DNA of 64,000 bases from Isochrysis galbana. Lineage: Eukaryota; Haptophyta; Isochrysidales; Isochrysidaceae. Within the stretch, counting starts at the first letter, position 1. Each line of letters opens with the position of its first letter. Location of the stretch: assembly GCA_018136815.1 (NCBI GenBank), contig CM030932.1, positions 10,100,138-10,164,137 of the forward strand, read 5' to 3'. The notes below the pieces were generated by a model, which saw only the letters and a list, made by a program, of their open reading frames with translations, made no database searches and was not told the origin of the DNA. The translations under genes were made by a program, and so were the position numbers. Positions 1-11,946 of this stretch are shown piece by piece.

Positions 1-1821
1 CGTCCAGCAGGTTGGGCATCTTTCGCGCTCGCGTGCAAACAAGGGGTACCTTTCGAAGGCAGGGCGCGGCTTGAAGCCGGAGGGAGTGGCATCGCGACGA
101 TCTGGTTGGACGACCCGCAACAGGCTCGTCCATTGCCTTGTTTCTACGAGGATTCGGACCTGACGCTGCGCGAGGCCGCCGCAGTCGATGTCATTGGTTT
201 CACCCTGGATGGAACCTTCGTTGCCGACTCCATCGCCCTGTCGGAAACATCAGGCAAAGGCCATGCGTTGGATCACGGCAGCGTCTCCCGAATGTTGAAT
301 CCGCAAAAACAGGCATTCCTCTCGCGCCCACCTCCTGCGCCAATGCCCCTGCCCCCGGCGCCAAATCCTCTACCTCCGTTGCCACACCCCACGCCACCAA
401 CGCCAACTCCGATGCCTCCCGTACAAACACCACGGCCGCCGGCGCCAACCCCTCTGCCGCCGTTGCCGACTCCTCAGCCTCCCGTACCAGCACCACTACC
501 CCCGGCTCCTACGCCTCTTCCTCCCTCAACAACCACTCAGCCTCCCATACCAAACCCCCTGCCACCAGCGCCAGCACCACTGCCTCCACAACCAGCGCCA
601 CAACCTCCCATACCCAACCCGCTGCCTCCACTACCTACTCCACGGCCTCCAGCGCCTGTTCCCCTGCCCCCCACCCCTACTCCACTGCCCCCATCCCCTG
701 TTCCTCTGCCGCCCATCCCAACTCCGTTTCCGCCGCCACCTGCTTCGCTTCCTCCCGCGCCAGCTCCGCTACCCCCAACGCCAACTCCGCTTCCTCCCAC
801 GCCAACTCCGCTTCCTCCCACGCCAATTCCGCTCCCACCTACGCCAACTCCGCTCCCACCTACACCAACTCCGCTCCCACCTACGCCAACTCCGCTTCCT
901 CCCACGTCAACTCCGCTCCCGCCAGCCCCTACCCCGCTTCCTCCCGCACCAAACCCACAGCCGCCTATCGCGAACCCCTCGGTGATTTCGCCGCCCCCTA
1001 CATCAACTCCACCGCCATCAGCGCAAAGCCCGTCACCTCCTGTGCTGGATTCGCCCATCTCACCCGCTTCACCTTCCTCACGGAAGCCTCCACCTCCCAC
1101 CAGTGCACCTTCACCGGCGCCACCCGATGCGGCACCACGACCATCTCCCTCGCCCCCCCCCCGTACATTCCAGCCTAGTCCGCCTCGAACACCCGAAACC
1201 GAGCTGCGAAGGACACCAGCTCCACCTCCGAGCCCCCCGCGCTCGACCGTCTTGCCTTTTCGCGTGTCTGTGGTCTTCACAGCGGCCGGTGAAGTAACGG
1301 ACTACACCGCAAGCACAAGGGGAACCATCGGCGCGCTGATGGTTCAAATGCAAGGGGTACCCATGCCCGTATCCTCCGAGGTAGCCGTTGAGCCCGGAAG
1401 TGTGGTTGTCACAACGACACTCGACTACACGGATCAAGAGAATGCGATAGGTGCCGGGGTCGCGCTTACTCCGATCGTCGAGAGCTCGGCAACAATGGAG
1501 AGCTTCTTGCGCAATGGGGGCGTCTTCGTCAATGTGACGGAAGCCCCATCCGTCGCAGTTCGTCGAGCGGGTGTAGACACGGAGCCGATATACTCGTACG
1601 GCTTAGATCCTCCTCCTTCTACGCCCTCGAGGGCGACGTGGCCCATCTTTGTCGCAGTGGCCGGCGCAGGCCTTTTTTTGATTGCCCTCGGCATCATAAT
1701 TGTCGTCTATCGCCAACGTCCTGGCTGCCGTTGCGGTGCTCGTCACGGTGAGGGCGAAGAAAAGCATATTGCGCGAGGGCAGCTGGCTTCATCGCCGAAC
1801 TCCGCCGCTATGCGTGTGTGA
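1..1821 (+). CDS. Proline-rich type I membrane protein, 5' partial
   Basis: The reading frame is open from the first base of the window to a TGA at 1821, so the true start lies upstream. The first ~75 residues end in a segment ([15 protein letters not shown]) that faintly resembles the C-terminal end of secreted zinc metalloproteases; this is weak. Residues from about base 330 to 1230 are a long PLPPxP/PPTPTP repeat region like the hydroxyproline-rich stalks of algal cell-wall and pherophorin-type glycoproteins. A globular segment follows (bases 1255-1600, starting [13 protein letters not shown]), then one hydrophobic helix (about 1640-1715, ending in IIIVVYRQR) and a short cytoplasmic tail. 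Inferred topology: extracellular domain on a Pro-rich stalk, anchored by one membrane helix. The Pro-rich DNA also opens frames on the other strand, which I regard as shadows. No introns are needed in the visible part. Function unknown. Confidence 0.65.
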   Translation, partial: RPAGWASFALACKQGVPFEGRARLEAGGSGIATIWLDDPQQARPLPCFYEDSDLTLREAAAVDVIGFTLDGTFVADSIALSETSGKGHALDHGSVSRMLNPQKQAFLSRPPPAPMPLPPAPNPLPPLPHPTPPTPTPMPPVQTPRPPAPTPLPPLPTPQPPVPAPLPPAPTPLPPSTTTQPPIPNPLPPAPAPLPPQPAPQPPIPNPLPPLPTPRPPAPVPLPPTPTPLPPSPVPLPPIPTPFPPPPASLPPAPAPLPPTPTPLPPTPTPLPPTPIPLPPTPTPLPPTPTPLPPTPTPLPPTSTPLPPAPTPLPPAPNPQPPIANPSVISPPPTSTPPPSAQSPSPPVLDSPISPASPSSRKPPPPTSAPSPAPPDAAPRPSPSPPPRTFQPSPPRTPETELRRTPAPPPSPPRSTVLPFRVSVVFTAAGEVTDYTASTRGTIGALMVQMQGVPMPVSSEVAVEPGSVVVTTTLDYTDQENAIGAGVALTPIVESSATMESFLRNGGVFVNVTEAPSVAVRRAGVDTEPIYSYGLDPPPSTPSRATWPIFVAVAGAGLFLIALGIIIVVYRQRPGCRCGARHGEGEEKHIARGQLASSPNSAAMRV

Positions 1822-2936
1822 GAAGGGTACGAGGCTGCGCAACTTTGTCCGCCGTTACAATCGATTGGCGCCTCCTCATTCACGCGACATGAACATGATG
1901 GGAATTAATCACACGAATCAGCGACTTTGTCAAATGTAAAAAGGCGAGAGCTTGATCGGGCTCTTTCATACTAGCGTCCATGCCTTATTCTCAGCTTTAG
2001 GAACTTGTTGTTTTAAGGTGCGCATGGTCGTTCACCGTACGCGAATCAGGCCCACGAAACCGATATCGCCGTATCATCCATATCATCGCACGTTCTCGCC
2101 ATCGGCCATCGGCAATAGCGGTCGTTTGCGCGCTGCCGATATATTGCGTCATCACCCACCCACAAGGCAGCACAGACGCACATGAGACTAACGGACTAAC
2201 ATTAGGCTCATTGTTCTACTACTAGTAGTGATGATCTTAATCCATCTGACAATCTATGCTGCGCTACCTATGCTTCACTAACAATAGGGATCAACAATGG
2301 GGGCGCCGCCTTACGCCCCCCTCTTTGGGCACTGACTCCCCACCCCATGCTAAATAAAAGGCTTCATTAAAAAATCTGATCGCAAACTGGCCGCTATTTG
2401 CACGGCGCGAGGCAGAGTGCTTGTGCTACTCCTATCTACCCGTCCTATCCGTCCCACATCCCTGCTTCCCCCTCCCCTTGTTTCCTTCACGGGGGATCCT
2501 GGGGGAGGAGAGCCCGCGCACACTCCTTCCACCATTGGCGTGAGACAGAGAGGTAAACGTGGTTGATGCTCCTTTTCGGACGCTTTTCTGCCCCTTTCGG
2601 GGCCGGCGTCCGGCCGGAGTCTTGGCTCTGTCGCATCCGCGATCGACCTTTTTGTTTTAGAAGTTGTTTGCGTTTCTATGTTCCCTCCTTGCAGGCTAGC
2701 CACGAGTCACCGTCGCAGGGTCCTACATTCGTCCATTCGCCCTTGTTGCCCTCGCCTCCTTTATCGCCTCCTTTGTCGCCTGCTTGCCCCTCACCTGGCT
2801 TACCTCCTTGCGTGCTCCTCGCGTTTTAGGCTAAGTCGCGCGATCAGGTATCGCCGGTGCAAGGAACCGCCCCCTTGTGTGACCCTGATTCCCCCTCAGG
2901 TGTTGGCCGTTGGATCATACGGATAAAGGTACCCAG
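1822..2936. other. Intergenic stretch, no gene seen
   Basis: No frame with convincing protein character. The region is of mixed composition, less GC-rich than the genes, and holds several CCT-rich runs near 2440-2830. I see no transposon ends in it. Confidence 0.4.
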
Positions 2937-3621
2937 CTTTCTAGGACCAGTCCTAGAAACTAGGACGGACTTTGCTAGGTGAGAGCATGAGCATACCATG
3001 TTATATTGTCCCAAACCTTGGCTATTGAGTTACCACATGCATGTCCTCATTAAATGTCCCAGGTGTACCTAGGCACCATTCCCTCAGCAACACCAAGTTT
3101 TGTGACGCGTTTACGGGTCACCTGGTCGGAATTGCTGGTTGTCCTAGAAACGGGAGAAATGGCTGATACCACCCAATGGGGAGCTCTTCTACCCATGGTC
3201 CCCAGGAGATGAAATGTTGCTTTGACTGCCCTCTTTGAGACCTTCAGTGACCACCAAGCTTGGTTTTGTCATCTAAGTGTCCAATCCGCTAGCCTACTGC
3301 TCCAAAAGGTCTAAAATAAAACTCCTCTGGTGCGAGCGGACGCCCGAGCGCAGCACCGCATGCTGAATGTGGTAGCAAAAGTAAGCAAAGACAAGCTCCG
3401 CAGAGTTGGTCATGGGGAGAGCTAAGGTTGAATGGGATGTGGAGATGGTTTGCTTCAAGTGATGGGATGTCTCATAAGCTCACCATAGGCTATAATGGAG
3501 GCATGATCGGCAGAGTCCTAGAAATCCAAGAATTTTCTAGGACGTGGTCCTAGTTTCTAGGACGGAATTTCTTGTCCGCATACCGTGGCGCTATTTTACT
3601 TCGGTCTTCATCAAATCTAGA

Positions 3622-3837
3622 TGGATCATGAGATACCTAGACCCCTCCCGAGGGGATTGGAAACAAATCCTTGGATTGTGGCTCCAACGCACCCCGCTCG
3701 GCCGGGGCGCGGTCATGTCCACAATCCACCAGAAAACCCTCACTGACAGCATAGGTGGCAACTCCTCCCTCCCCACCTTTTGGAAATTGGCACTGAAACA
3801 CTTTAGAGAGTTGGCTACAGGTTTTGGCCATGCGTAA
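3622..3837 (+). pseudogene. Non-LTR retrotransposon reverse transcriptase fragment
   Basis: The frame encodes about 65 residues (MRYLDPSRGDW to FRELA) that align with the part of the LINE protein at 28196-30420 running from YLNPSMAEW to FRRIN, including the shared RTPLGR and the LTxSIxGNxxLPxFWK pattern. The fragment lacks the catalytic part of the polymerase and the C-terminal zinc knuckle, so it is a dead piece of a related element. It stops shortly before the repeated TE-end motif at 3841. Confidence 0.7.
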
Positions 3838-3840
3838 AAG

Positions 3841-3871
3841 CTAACGTTATGTACGAAGGCGCTATGCGGGC
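3841..3871. repeat. TE-end motif CTAACGTTAYGTACG, copy 1
   Basis: CTAACGTTATGTACGAA followed by GCTATGCGGGCA. The same sequence recurs at 27401-27441 and 31417-31448 in the same orientation. Probably one end of a mobile-element family. Confidence 0.5.
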
Positions 3872-4241
3872 ATGAGCGCGCCCTTCCTCCTCGGTGCCAC
3901 AAGGCAGACGAGACCATGGCGGAGGCGGAGGGCGTTTGCTCTCCTACACTCTCACAAAAAATGTACAGAATGTGTAAGACAGACCACCTCCCGACCGATC
4001 GATTATGTATCATGAGTTATGCAACCGCATTCTTGGTCGCCCCAATCCGGAGAAACACAACAATACTGAACGCAATTCCACGACAAAAATACTCACCAAG
4101 GAAAAGCATAAAGGGCAGCCTAAACCGTCAACGCGGAAGACTGACGATCACTCAATCAAGTATCAGTGATGAAGACTGGAAAAATATTATTTCACGAGAT
4201 CTTTAACGTCAACAAACGTCAGGTAAATCGGACCCCTTCGT

Positions 4242-4440
4242 TCAGGCTGACATGGTCCCATTGGCTCGGCTGACGGCTGCTTTGTGGCACCGAGGACAGC
4301 GGGGAGTCTCGTTGGGCTCTATCGCAAAGATTGCGGCAGTGTCCTGTAGTTCCGATGTACCACAGGGGCACATCAACGAGGTGTGGTACTCGTCGAGCAC
4401 AATCGTCACTCCCTCATGATCCCCACGATCTTTCGCGATT
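4242..4440 (-). pseudogene. Fanzor/TnpB-like zinc-ribbon fragment
   Basis: On the minus strand this encodes GVTIVLDEYHTSLMCPCG, then a spacer and PRCPRCHKAAV before a stop. The EYxTSxxCPxCG plus CxxC arrangement is the signature of the C-terminal zinc ribbon that interrupts the RuvC domain of TnpB and its eukaryotic relatives, Fanzor proteins. The upstream RuvC and wedge domains are not visible; instead the frame runs into the tandem repeat at 4430-4590. The motif match is seen in sequence; assignment to Fanzor rather than another zinc-ribbon protein is inference. It is at best a remnant. Confidence 0.45.
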
Positions 4441-4590
4441 GAACGCTTTTCCATGTGTAGGCTGATGGTGATTGAACGCTTTTCCATGCGGTGGGGGTGA
4501 TGGCGATTGAACGCGTTCCACGTGTAGGCTGATGGTGATTGAACGCTTTTCTTTGATGTGGGTGATGGTGATTAAGCGCTTCTCGCCTGG
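4430..4590. repeat. Short tandem repeat, unit ~33-40 bp
   Basis: Four to five degenerate units containing GTGATTGAACGCTTTTCC alternate with TGTAGGCTGATG or GCGGTGGGGGTGATG. Read on the minus strand the better units encode MEKRSITISLH. A matching array in the opposite orientation lies at 49085-49245, and a single unit-like sequence at 31655-31672. Confidence 0.6.
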
Positions 4591-4735
4591 GGGAGGGTGG
4601 GGGGCCGTCGCGCACCACTTTGGTGGGAGGTGCACCCGCCGGTGGCCCGCGAGGGGGGCCATTGCGAGGGGAATCCCCGGGTCCTACGACGCCATCATTT
4701 TCGTAGGACGCGGTCCTATAATGTAGGACGGAACT

Positions 4736-5169
4736 TTTTAGCCGCCGCATCCCCCATGGGCCATGGGTCAATCAAGTATAAAGTATAAACTTAGTTGAGT
4801 GTGAACCAAGTATAAACTTATTTTGTACCGTCTCGTTGGAAATGATACTACGAATGGACTCGATGCCATGAGCGAAAGTTGAAGTAGAAAGAATGAATCG
4901 GCAAACAAACAACTAGGGTGACGTCCGGACAGTAGGGCTTTGCGCTTTGCTAGCGTACATACTAGTACGGCGACGACTAAGCTCACGGCCGGATTGCTTT
5001 CCGTCTTCAGCAGGGATTATCAGGCTCAAGCCCACAGCGCCATGTGCGGATGCAACGCCGACCGCTATTGACACCGCAAGGAAGAGTTCCTCGCGGGCTC
5101 CGGCGGCAATGGGAGACAAAGCGTTTGAGCCGCCCACAATCCCGCCGAAAGCGCTTTAGTACGCCGTCA
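4736..5169. other. Intergenic stretch, no gene seen
   Basis: Lies downstream of the 3' end of the SelD fusion gene. AT-richer than its surroundings at 4770-4930. No RNA gene or repeat was recognised. Confidence 0.35.
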
Positions 5170-8100
5170 TTAGGCACAATCGATTAGCGAGGTTGGACAC
5201 GCTTCCTCCGGTGAAAGGATTTCAAGCACGGAGCCCACCACGGTCGCGCCGGCGTAGCCAGCGGCCCTGAGTGCCTCGATGGCAGCGGTTGCGTTGGCAG
5301 TCGGCACAGTGGCAAGCAACCCGCCAGCGGTTTGTGGGTCGAAGAGGAGCGGGTATTTGGGATGAGCTAGCGCTGCGGCTTCATTCGATAGTGCACGGCG
5401 GAGGCGGAGATTCGCGGGCTGCAAGCTTGAGTAGATCTTGCGCTCGAGGCAGCTGAGGACGCCGGGAAGCGCAGGGATGTCGTCCATCACGATCTTGACG
5501 CGGGCATTGGATGCAGACGCCATCTCGAGCAGGTGGCCGAGCAGGCCAAAGCCAGTGACATCGGTGCAAGCGGCGGCGCCAAAATTGGCGAGAATCTCGG
5601 CGGCGGGTGCGTTAGACTGCACCATCGAGGCAGTGGCAGCGGCGACCGCCACGCCAGGCGCCGCGCCGCGCATCGCGGCGGCGAAGAGTGTGCCCGTACC
5701 GAGCGGCTTGGTCAGGATGATGTCATCGCCCGCGCGGAGGCCCGCCTTGGTGAGCAGAGATTTTTGTGCCGAATAACTGGTGTGGCGGAAGAAAAGGGGT
5801 GGGGACGGAGAATGGGGCGGGAGCGCGGGGAGGGGCGGAAAGTTGGCAAGTGGCTGGCGCAGCCGTTGGGATGCACGATGAGCACCTCATCGTCACCGCG
5901 GCCTGGGTTGTGCAGCGCGGCGGGCGCACCCAACGATGGCGAAGCCAAGCGCGAGTTCGGCTCCCTCGCACGTGTGGCCACCGATGAGTGCGCATCCGGC
6001 CTCACCAAGCGTCCGGCAGGCGCCAGCCATGACCTGAAAAAGCATCGCTTCCACCTGAGGCGCGGCCGGTTCCCCGTTGTCGGCCGATACGAGCACGGCG
6101 CATCCCCGCTACTCCCCACCGGTCCGATGTCTTGCGGGAAGCGCCGGTAAGCCGTGCGTGGTGGCTCACCTTGGCCTCAAGGCCAAATGGTATCACAGCT
6201 ATCGCCAACGCTCCCGCCGGTGGGGCGCCCATGGCGTGGCAGTCAGAGAGTGCGTGGTTAGCGGCGACCTGAGGGCGATGACAAGCACGGATCCTCGAGC
6301 GCCAATAGGCGTTGTTGAGCAGCGCCACCCTGCTTTACGGGCTGGCCGGTGCCGGGCGAGGGAGATGCCACGGCGACTGTTTCACCTGGCCAAAGACGAA
6401 CGGGTCGTCAATGAATGATCGGAAGAAGTCGACCGAGTGAACGGAGGCGAGCGACGAGGGCGCGAGGACGGCACAGTCATCGGGCGAGTCGAGGCCAACA
6501 AGCACCTGCATGAAGTGCGCAACACGGTCAGACACTTAGTGTGGGGCACCGAACCAAATACATGGGAGGCAAGCGGCCCCACCTTGTGGTTCTTGGCATT
6601 AGGCAGGTGGCCCTCGGAGCGGAGGCGCGCCATGACCCGGGAGAGCACGGTCGCGCCAACCTGCAGCATGCCAAGGCACGAAATATTGGCAACACGAGCG
6701 CGCACTAGATGTTAAGCGGCGTGGGCAGGCGCGGTCAATCGGCGCCGCTGAGGGTGGCGAACCTTGGCGCCGCAGCCGCCGCAACGCATGGACGCATGCG
6801 AGAGAGCATTGAGCGCCTCGGCGCCCGCGGCAGTTGCCAGCTCGCTCGGAGGACCTGGCAACGGGAGCACGGGGACCGCGGGCGAGTCGGGAGCGGACGA
6901 GCGTGCAGGTGAGCGGTCAGGAATTCTGGGCTGCGTGGCCAAGTTGCAGCGGCATCACTGGTCTCACCGTTGTCCATGCCGATCTTGGTGGGCAGCCCTG
7001 TCGTGTACGCCGCCATCCATGTCCGATCGATCCAGTCCTTCAGGCCCCAAAGCCACTTTGCATCAAGACAAAGAGGACCCTTGGAGGCGACGCAGCCGCC
7101 ATCACCTGGTGAGGGCGCAGGGCGGGAGGGTGGAGGTGGATGAGTCGGGGCTGCTGCGGCCAGTGGTGGAGGGGGCGTTGCAATGGCGCACCCACCTGTG
7201 CCAATGAGGCCGAGGAATCTGGACTGGGGCTCGAACGGTTCGAGCGGCTTGCCCAGAAGCTTGGCGCGCAAATTCTTTGTTAGAGGTGGGCCCTGGCGCA
7301 CAGCGAAGACGCCCGCCTTGGGGCGCGGATATTTTAGCACCGCGGCGACGTCGCCAGCGGCGAAGATGCCTGGCATGCACGCAGGATTGTGCGAGGAAGT
7401 TGGCACGACCACGTCGTCGCAATTGTGCGCAACACGTGCCAGGCAAGAGCGAGCGCTAGGCTCACCTGGATGGGAGACGGATTCGAGGGTCGGGTGTACC
7501 GCGACAAAGCCAGCACCGTCGAGCTCGAGCGGCGTGTGTGTGGCCAGCCAAGGGGCGGCGCCACCCTGAGCGAGTGCGGCGATGTGGTGTGAGATAGGTC
7601 TCTGGATTGTCTGGCGTCTGTGGGAAGGGTGAGGGTTTCTCGGGTTGCCAGTCCGCGTGCCACGCTGCCGCGTGCGCGCGCCCACCTGGGTGCACCAGAT
7701 GGCCTCATCGTACTCGATATGCCGCCCACTCGCAAGCAGCAGCTTGCCGCTGATCGGGCCGCGCGCGCTGCTGCCGGCTAAACCGCTGGCACGCAAGCCA
7801 CCGCTCATCTTGCTCGATCCGCGTGGGCCGCCGCCAGGCGTGGATGGCGAAGCTGCGCCGCTTCCAGCTGAGTCTCGCAGCGATCTGAGCGACAGCAGGT
7901 CGGGAAAGGAGCCGGCGCGGCCACCAGCGGCGTTGTAGCCACTCTCGAACGAGCTAAAAAGAGAACGCCGTGAAGCCGAGCCTCGGCTGCGAGCACGGGC
8001 GCCGCTCGGGCGGTCAGGAAGTCGACCGTCGGGGGGTGGGTCGGTAGTGATGCCGGCTGGGCCGTGCGTTCGCCGGAGCAACGCCGCCGCCGACAGCACG

Positions 8101-9566
8101 GGTGCGGTTGTCGCGCTAGGGCACGCGGCGCAGGTGAAGCATGCACGGTGGAGGCGGCGGAAGGGCGCGAGACCCACCGGCTTAGGCCACGCGCCACCCG
8201 GACTTCCTGCATCGCAGCCTCGGCCGCGTCGACCGGTGGGATAGCGCCGACGACTTCCTCTCCAAGGAACGTCTCGATGCCGCGTCGCGCGAGCATCTCT
8301 GCAAAGACACCTCGGATCGCTGGCGTGTGCTGCGGCATCAGCGTGGTTGAGCGCGAGACGAGCGAAACCTTGAGCAGCGAGGCTGGCACGCCGCGCGCAG
8401 AGAGCTCGCGCAGAAGGCGCGCCTGCGGCCGCCGCGAGGGGCGCGAATCGGTTGAGGAGTCACACGGCAAGGGCGGGCACACCGGGAGGGGGGGCGGGCA
8501 CACCTGCATTGAGAGCGCAAGCTCGACACCGCCGGCTCCACCGCCGACCACCACCAGCTGGATCGGCTTGCGTTCGGCCTCGGCGGCAGCCGCCGTTTCG
8601 CGGTCCGCTGAGGATGCCGGCTCGGTGCGACCGAGGTTCCAGCTGACGGTGCTGCCCCGCCGGCCCACCAACGAGTCGGCGGGATCTCTCACCGGCGGGA
8701 TCTCGTGGGGTGGTGAGTCACCCCAACCCGCTTCTGCTGCCTCAGCCACGCGTTGTAGGATGGAGTCCCAGCGCGCGCAGAAGCCGTCGATGGGCTTGAC
8801 GGGAGTGACACCCCTGCACTCGCGCGCGCGAGAGAGATGGCGGCGAGTCAGCTAGGTCAAGCGGGGGAGGGCTCGCGGATAAGGCAGGGACTGTTATGCA
8901 AGGACCACACACTTGGCGTGGCGCGCGTCGGTGGCAGCGGTCGTGGTCGCTGAGAGCGGCCGGGGTGCCGAGCCGGTGTTGATGGAAAGCACGTCATACG
9001 GGATGGAAGGCCGGCCCTTAAGGTGGACGAGCTTGGCGTCCGGATCGATCCCTGTCGCCTGAGCAGAGGTGGGAGGACGTGCGAGCAAAGATGATTCCGA
9101 GGTTGGCCGGCATCGCCGAGCGGCCAACGCCAACTCACGGTTGGTGGCAGCACGGCGTGGTGGCAAGAGGTGTGGCGACCACCTCGGCATGGATTAGCCG
9201 TGCGTTCGCAAATGTGCCCAGCCTCGCCAAGTCGATGTGGCACTCCTCGCGCGTGTACTCGCCCGCAACGTAACTGCGGTGAGCAATGAGGGGGAAATGA
9301 CGAGCACTTCAGCGTCACAGGAGCGCGCCGGCGTTGACACCCCCCCCCCCCCTCGGCGCTTAGCTGCGACTCAGCCGCCCTCACCCGGGGATCATGCCGG
9401 AGTAGGGCGTCTCGACGTCCCGTGTGATGAGCGTGAGCTGGACGCCCTCCATAGGCTGCATGCCAAACATCTTGAGCACGTGCGCGTGAGAGTGGCCGCC
9501 GCCGATGAGCACGAGGTCTTTGATGACAAGGCTGGAGGCCCCGCCGCCCATCTGCCTACCACCCAT
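5170..9566 (-). CDS. Pyridine-nucleotide oxidoreductase fused to selenophosphate synthetase
   Basis: Fifteen exons give an open frame of about 856 aa: 9566-9385, 9273-9183, 9058-8913, 8813-8504, 8422-8178, 7749-7686, 7565-7466, 7369-7196, 7105-6968, 6854-6763, 6660-6583, 6505-6386, 6268-6170, 6054-5930, 5776-5170; phases agree at every junction. The N-terminal half is an NDH-2-like FAD oxidoreductase: [15 protein letters not shown] (FAD), [14 protein letters not shown] (NAD(P)H), FAAGDVA and [15 protein letters not shown]. The C-terminal half is Sel[70 protein letters not shown] and FDPQTAGG. SelD makes selenophosphate from selenide and ATP for Sec-tRNA synthesis; such fusions are known in cyanobacteria and algae. 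The catalytic position three before the Lys is Cys (about residue 511), not selenocysteine. The start is uncertain: Met at 9566 or 9551, or a further upstream exon. Confidence 0.88.
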
Positions 9567-10499
9567 TCCCCCACCCCCGCCGACTGCTGCAAACGGCCAG
9601 AGGCGGCGCGCAAAGGAGCCGATCTTGCTCGGGGATGATGCGCTGCCAGTGTCGACGTGTGTGAGGGAGTCGAGCTGGTGCGAGGCCTGCACACCGGGCG
9701 GGCGGACATAGGTGGGAGGAGCATTGTGGGCACGCCCTCTGAGCTGCCTCACCCTCGTGGAAATAGTGCCGTAAGGGGTGGGACTGGGGCGGAATGATAC
9801 GAGAGTCGAACAGATGGAGGGAGACGCGGTGGGTACGTGAAAGATTGAGTAACCGAGATTGTATATGCAGTGAGCGTTCCCCGTAAGTGGAGCATGCGAA
9901 AAGCGTCTCCGCCCGCAGACCCAACCCGCAGTTAACCCTGATCCGCAAGCCAGGCAGGACGTAGAGCCGCGGCGAGAGGTGATTGAGAGAGCTCCGAGGC
10001 GCTATATTGGTGCAACATGGCTCTCGAATCAAGAGATCCCCGAGCCAGGGAGTCGGTGAGTTCTCGCGCCCCACGCTTAGGTCGACCATCCTGGAGAGGT
10101 CCCCCTAGCCCACCACTACCCTCCCAAGTGAGAGAACGGTGGGGAGCAGGAGAACAGGGATGATGTGCAGGCTACGGAACACCAGACGTATACGCCGCGC
10201 CTCACCTCGAGCGCGAGCAGCTTGGAGAGCTCCCACTGGAAGAGCGGCCACCTCGCGAGAGCAGAAGCAGAGGAGAGCAGGTGTCCCCCTTCGCTCTTGT
10301 GGGCGAGAGAAAGGTGGAGGGCGAGGAGGCGCACGCGCACGGTGAAGGACATGAGCAGGCGCGCAAGGAACCCCGCTGGAGCCCGGAGGAGGACGAGCGG
10401 AAGCGAGGGAGCGGAGGCCGAAGGCGAGGAAGATGAAGAGAGGGGAGCAGTCGGGCTTTGTTTTCGGCGTGGACAGGAGAGGAGGAGGAGGATTGGGAG

Positions 10500-10500
<1 letters not shown>
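9567..10500. other. Upstream region of the SelD fusion, no gene seen
   Basis: Open frames here are short or antisense. The region probably holds the promoter and 5' UTR of the SelD fusion gene; it becomes increasingly purine-rich on the plus strand towards 10500. Confidence 0.35.
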
Positions 10501-11377
<877 letters not shown>

Positions 11378-11477
11378 NNNNNNNNNNNNNNNNNNNNNNN
11401 NNNNNNNNNNNNNNNNNNNNNNNNNNNNNNNNNNNNNNNNNNNNNNNNNNNNNNNNNNNNNNNNNNNNNNNNNNNNN
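11378..11477. other. Assembly gap (100 N)
   Basis: One hundred Ns directly after the (GA)n tract; a round number usually denotes unknown length, so the array may be much longer. Confidence 0.98.
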
Positions 11478-11946
11478 ATTGCAGTGAAAGCTTGCCCAAC
11501 CCCTGCCAGCTAGCAGGGGCTGAGGTTGATTGTACGGGCCAACCCCGGGCGGTGTCCGCGATGGAGAGAGGGGGGCGCGAGGCCCCCATTGACCCCCACC
11601 TATAAAAGTAGGTTGAACAAAGAGCATTCCACCCCGAGCATCCCACCCTCCAAATGCTCGCCGCCTAAGATTGACTCAAACGTCTGACAAGCTAGGGTGT
11701 GCTCTTGACAAGCGAATGATCTCGATAGACTACATCGGCTCGATTGGTCAGAGTTTGAGCCAATCAGAGTGGCCTTCTAATGCGCTTGAAAGCAACCAGC
11801 ACTGATTGCCGCTTTCTTTCGCTCGGCATCCGTAATATTCCCGTGCCCCCAAACTGGCGAGATGGCCTGCTACGCACCTTGCCATGGTGGCCCACGTCGA
11901 CAGAACTGCCGGCTCGTACCAATACATGGCTTCCGCCCAATGAGCT
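11478..11946. other. Intergenic stretch downstream of the Derlin gene
   Basis: No coding sequence seen. It holds a TATAAAAG-like box at about 11600 and a short inverted repeat (CGAGCAT ... ATGCTCG) at about 11634-11656. Neither has a clear transcript partner. Confidence 0.3.

Larger units (their letters stand above)
2937..4730. repeat. Three direct copies of a TAGGAC palindrome motif
   Basis: A motif of about 40 bp occurs three times in the same orientation, near 2937-2977, 3534-3573 and 4686-4730. Each copy holds a short palindrome of the type TAGGACNNNGTCCTA followed by a second half-site and GTAGGACGGA. A further inverted half (GTCCTAGAAATCC) sits at 3508-3520. They look like ends or regulatory sites of a mobile element family, but they are direct, not inverted, and I could not define element borders. 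Confidence 0.45.

Noticed and set aside
537-1280. Gly-rich minus-strand protein (247 codons)
   Set aside because: It is the reverse complement of the PPTPTP repeat of the plus-strand ORF.
6763-6854. Selenocysteine (TGA) at the SelD active site
   Set aside because: The codon at the catalytic position is TGC (Cys), and the frame has no TGA there.
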